Assembly: GCA_034007295.1 (NCBI GenBank)
Contig: JAVERC010000078.1
Span: 1 to 8,155 of the forward strand
Direction: 5' to 3'
DNA length: 8,155 nt
Origin: JACKCP01 sp034007295
GTDB lineage: Bacteria; Desulfobacterota; Desulfobacteria; Desulfobacterales; JACKCP01
This document shows positions 6,413 through 8,155 of the stretch, one piece after another. Positions within the stretch are counted from its first letter, which is position 1. Every line of letters begins with the position of its first letter. The translations under genes were made by a program, and so were the position numbers. Below the pieces are notes generated by a model. It was not told the DNA's origin, ran no database searches, and saw only the letters and a list, made by a program, of their open reading frames with translations.

Positions 6413-8155
6413 TTATCGAATAATATTTATTGTTCCGGATTTATCGTATACTCTATTATTTCCTGGTCTCTTATAGGTTAGTCTCCATGTATAGGCTCCT
6501 ACTGGGGCATCTTTGCCTTCATAGGTTCCATTCCATCCTAATTTCCTATCCATTCCTTCATAGCTTTGGAATTTTGTTTGGTCAAATGCATAGACCTTGG
6601 CTCCCCAACGATTATATATTTCAAATTTTACTTCTGTGAGTTCATTCAAGCTATAGAAGAAGAAATAATCGTTTTGTCCGTCTCCATCTGGGGTGAATGC
6701 GTTTGGTACCCATACTGAGAATAACATTATTGGTAATGTGATTGAGGCTGTGTCATAACAATGTGCTCCTACTTCGTTATATGAGGTTAGAAAGACTGAT
6801 ATGTTTTCTCCACTTACATCTCTAAATCTATGGGTGAGACTTCTTGCTGTGGATGTTGTCCCATCTGAGATATCCCATTTACTGCTGGCTCCGTATTGAG
6901 AGTCATCCTTTAATGATAAGACTGGGTTGTCTGTGTCTATAAATTCTGGTGAATAGGTTATCTTGGCTATTGGTCTTGGTACTACTGTTATTTTTACTGT
7001 TCTTTCTGAGTAGCATCCTGTTTGTCCATAGCCTCGCATTGTATAGACTGTGGTTTGTTCTGGATTTACCTTTACTGGGTCAGGACTTGTTTCTGTTGTT
7101 AGGGTTGGATCTTCTGGGTCGGCTGTCCAACTATATTCTAAAGCTCTCTCCCCTGTTAGGGTTACTTCATCTCCTGGGCATACCTTATACTTATCTGCAT
7201 ATACTATTGGGTCTACAACTGTTATATTAACGCTCTTCCAGCTCATACATCCTTGTGATGTTTTTGCTATTAAATAAACTGTAGTATTAGTACTTGGAGT
7301 TATAGTATATGTAGGATTAGTACTTGGGTTTGTCATAACTGGAGGATTGGATGGTTGATTCAAAGTCCATTGCATTGCCTCTGTTAATCCTGAGTTATCT
7401 ATTGCTGTGAGAGTGGTTGAATTTCCTTCACATATCAATGTATCTCCTCTTACTTCTATATCAGGGAATCCTTGAACGCTAATTGTTACTGATTTAGTTC
7501 TTGTGCAAGCTGTATTAGCTTCTGATGCTGTTACATATAAAGTTTTTTCTTGATCAAATACTGCAGTATATGAATTCCCTTCATGTATTACTGGATCTGT
7601 GTCTAATGGTCCTTCTCGCCATGTAAATACTGCATTTGGCATACTTGAATTTAAAACTACAACTTCCATCTCTGTTCCAATACAAATTGTTGAGTCTTGA
7701 ACATCAAAATCAGGAGTATCTGGCACTTCTATTTCCATAGTCTTCTCGCTTTTACATGTATCTGTTGCTGTTATTGCTAATGCAGTGAGCTTTACTGTAT
7801 ATGTGCCAGACGCTGTATATTGATGAATTGGGGAGCGGTTTGCATTTGTATTAGTATCTTTACTATTATATATCCTATTATCTGACTCGTCCCCAAAATC
7901 CCATACATATATCAACGTATCAGATACTTCGTCAAAGCCTGCTCCATTGCTTGATGTATTTTGAAATTCTACTTTCAAACTACAATCTAATACTGTATCA
8001 AATTCTAATATTGGTTTTAAACTTTGTACTCTCGCCTTAATATAGGCTTCACATCCTGGAATAGTCGAATTAGAACTAGGCGATGTAAGTTTTACTGCAA
8101 AATATTGATGATTTGCATAAGCATCTCCTTGAAGAATTACTAATTTATTATTCGC
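6413..8155 (-). CDS. Secreted PKD/Ig-like multidomain protein with type B T9SS sorting domain (5' end outside window)
   Basis: The frame is open from the window edge (first full codon GCG at 8155-8153) to TAA at 6415-6413: 580 visible codons, with the N-terminus missing. Visible domains: a PKD domain (about 57-145, with WDFGD at 85-89 and a Y-SGTYTV-L strand); three Ig-like domains of the type often found near such C-termini (about 150-228, 231-313, 317-392), each with a Cys pair (158/217, 242/303, 326/381) and a central Trp; a PKD-like domain (about 395-475, with KWDISDG); and the sorting domain (481-580). A TTG at 7978 can be taken for a start but is an internal leucine codon, because PKD-like coding continues upstream of it. 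Family knowledge: such proteins pass the outer membrane through T9SS and are cell-surface or secreted, sometimes adhesins in gliding bacteria. No enzymatic domain is visible; one could lie upstream. Codon use changes sharply near 7230. Confidence 0.93.
   Translation of the reverse strand, partial: ANNKLVILQGDAYANHQYFAVKLTSPSSNSTIPGCEAYIKARVQSLKPILEFDTVLDCSLKVEFQNTSSNGAGFDEVSDTLIYVWDFGDESDNRIYNSKDTNTNANRSPIHQYTASGTYTVKLTALAITATDTCKSEKTMEIEVPDTPDFDVQDSTICIGTEMEVVVLNSSMPNAVFTWREGPLDTDPVIHEGNSYTAVFDQEKTLYVTASEANTACTRTKSVTISVQGFPDIEVRGDTLICEGNSTTLTAIDNSGLTEAMQWTLNQPSNPPVMTNPSTNPTYTITPSTNTTVYLIAKTSQGCMSWKSVNITVVDPIVYADKYKVCPGDEVTLTGERALEYSWTADPEDPTLTTETSPDPVKVNPEQTTVYTMRGYGQTGCYSERTVKITVVPRPIAKITYSPEFIDTDNPVLSLKDDSQYGASSKWDISDGTTSTARSLTHRFRDVSGENISVFLTSYNEVGAHCYDTASITLPIMLFSVWVPNAFTPDGDGQNDYFFFYSLNELTEVKFEIYNRWGAKVYAFDQTKFQSYEGMDRKLGWNGTYEGKDAPVGAYTWRLTYKRPGNNRVYDKSGTINIIR
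6416..6715 (-). other. Type B T9SS C-terminal sorting domain (gliding motility-associated C-terminal domain)
   Basis: The last 100 residues carry the family's marks in order: VPNAFTPDGDGQND near the start, a VKFEIYNRWGAKVY strand, LGWNGTYEGKDAPVGAYTW, and a final beta-strand ending GTINIIR. This domain is the recognition signal for type IX secretion of type B cargo in Bacteroidota, so the host should encode the secretion pore and PorP/SprF-like partners. Type B cargo is often encoded beside a PorP/SprF-family gene, but none lies downstream here; the 5' side is out of view. Confidence 0.95.
6980..7708 (-). repeat. Three tandem Ig-like repeats
   Basis: Visible residues about 150-392 hold three Ig-like domains of about 75-85 residues. 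Each opens with a variant of D-x-x-x-C-x-G (STICIGTE, TLICEGNS, KVCPGDE), has a Trp in the middle strand, and closes with a second Cys followed by a charged or Ser/Lys segment and a V-ITV strand. The cysteine pair is the likely intradomain disulfide. The type matches the Ig-like domains commonly found just before type B sorting domains. They probably act as spacers. Confidence 0.8.

Noticed and set aside
6430..7277. Three plus-strand ORFs (6430-6639, 6949-7230, 7050-7277)
   Set aside because: They lie antisense within well-supported domains of the minus-strand gene, two overlap each other in different frames, and their leucine- or serine-rich translations resemble no domain. They arise from the unusual codon composition of this part.
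7976..7978. TTG as the start codon of the PKD/Ig-like gene
   Set aside because: The same frame stays open to the window edge for 59 more codons and encodes the first strand of the PKD domain, including a Cys-x-Leu-Lys-Val segment. There is no signal peptide after the TTG, so it is an internal leucine.

Overview
The window looks like part of a Bacteroidota (Bacteroidetes) chromosome. It is AT-rich (about one third G+C in most of it, judged by eye). Its one clear promoter has the phylum's TTTG / TAnnTTTG form. The start it serves has no Shine-Dalgarno sequence. The second gene ends in the C-terminal sorting domain typical of type IX secretion system (T9SS) cargo in this phylum. I cannot place it reliably below phylum.

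Layout: two protein genes, both on the minus strand and both cut by the window edges, separated by a 186-bp gap. Reading in the direction of transcription (right to left), the first gene covers 8155-6413. It is the 3' part (580 codons plus stop) of a secreted multidomain protein: a PKD domain, three Ig-like domains, a second PKD-like domain, and a type B T9SS sorting domain. It ends in a good intrinsic terminator (6361-6399). Next come a promoter (6307-6338), an AT-rich inverted repeat near the expected transcription start, and an A-rich leader of about 75 nt.

The second gene runs from 6226 to base 1 with no stop codon: 2,075 complete codons of a giant secreted protein. After a Sec signal peptide it has seven 'choice-of-anchor J'/cleaved-adhesin-type beta-sandwich modules, each followed by a fibronectin type III (FN3) domain. 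Two further FN3 domains of a different, cysteine-free type follow, and the frame then leaves the window. I read the frame codon by codon and found no frameshift or stop.

Both products are probably exported by Sec and, for the PKD/Ig protein at least, passed through the outer membrane by T9SS to act as surface or secreted adhesin/stalk proteins. The terminator and separate promoter suggest they are transcribed independently. I see no RNA gene, insertion sequence, CRISPR array or plus-strand gene, and no clear sign of a new enzymatic or defence system.

Two observations are most worth checking. In the giant protein, cysteines at domain joints appear or vanish in matched pairs, which suggests inter-domain disulfide staples. 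In the PKD/Ig gene, codon use changes abruptly at a domain boundary near 7230, which suggests the 3' part, including the sorting domain, was swapped in.
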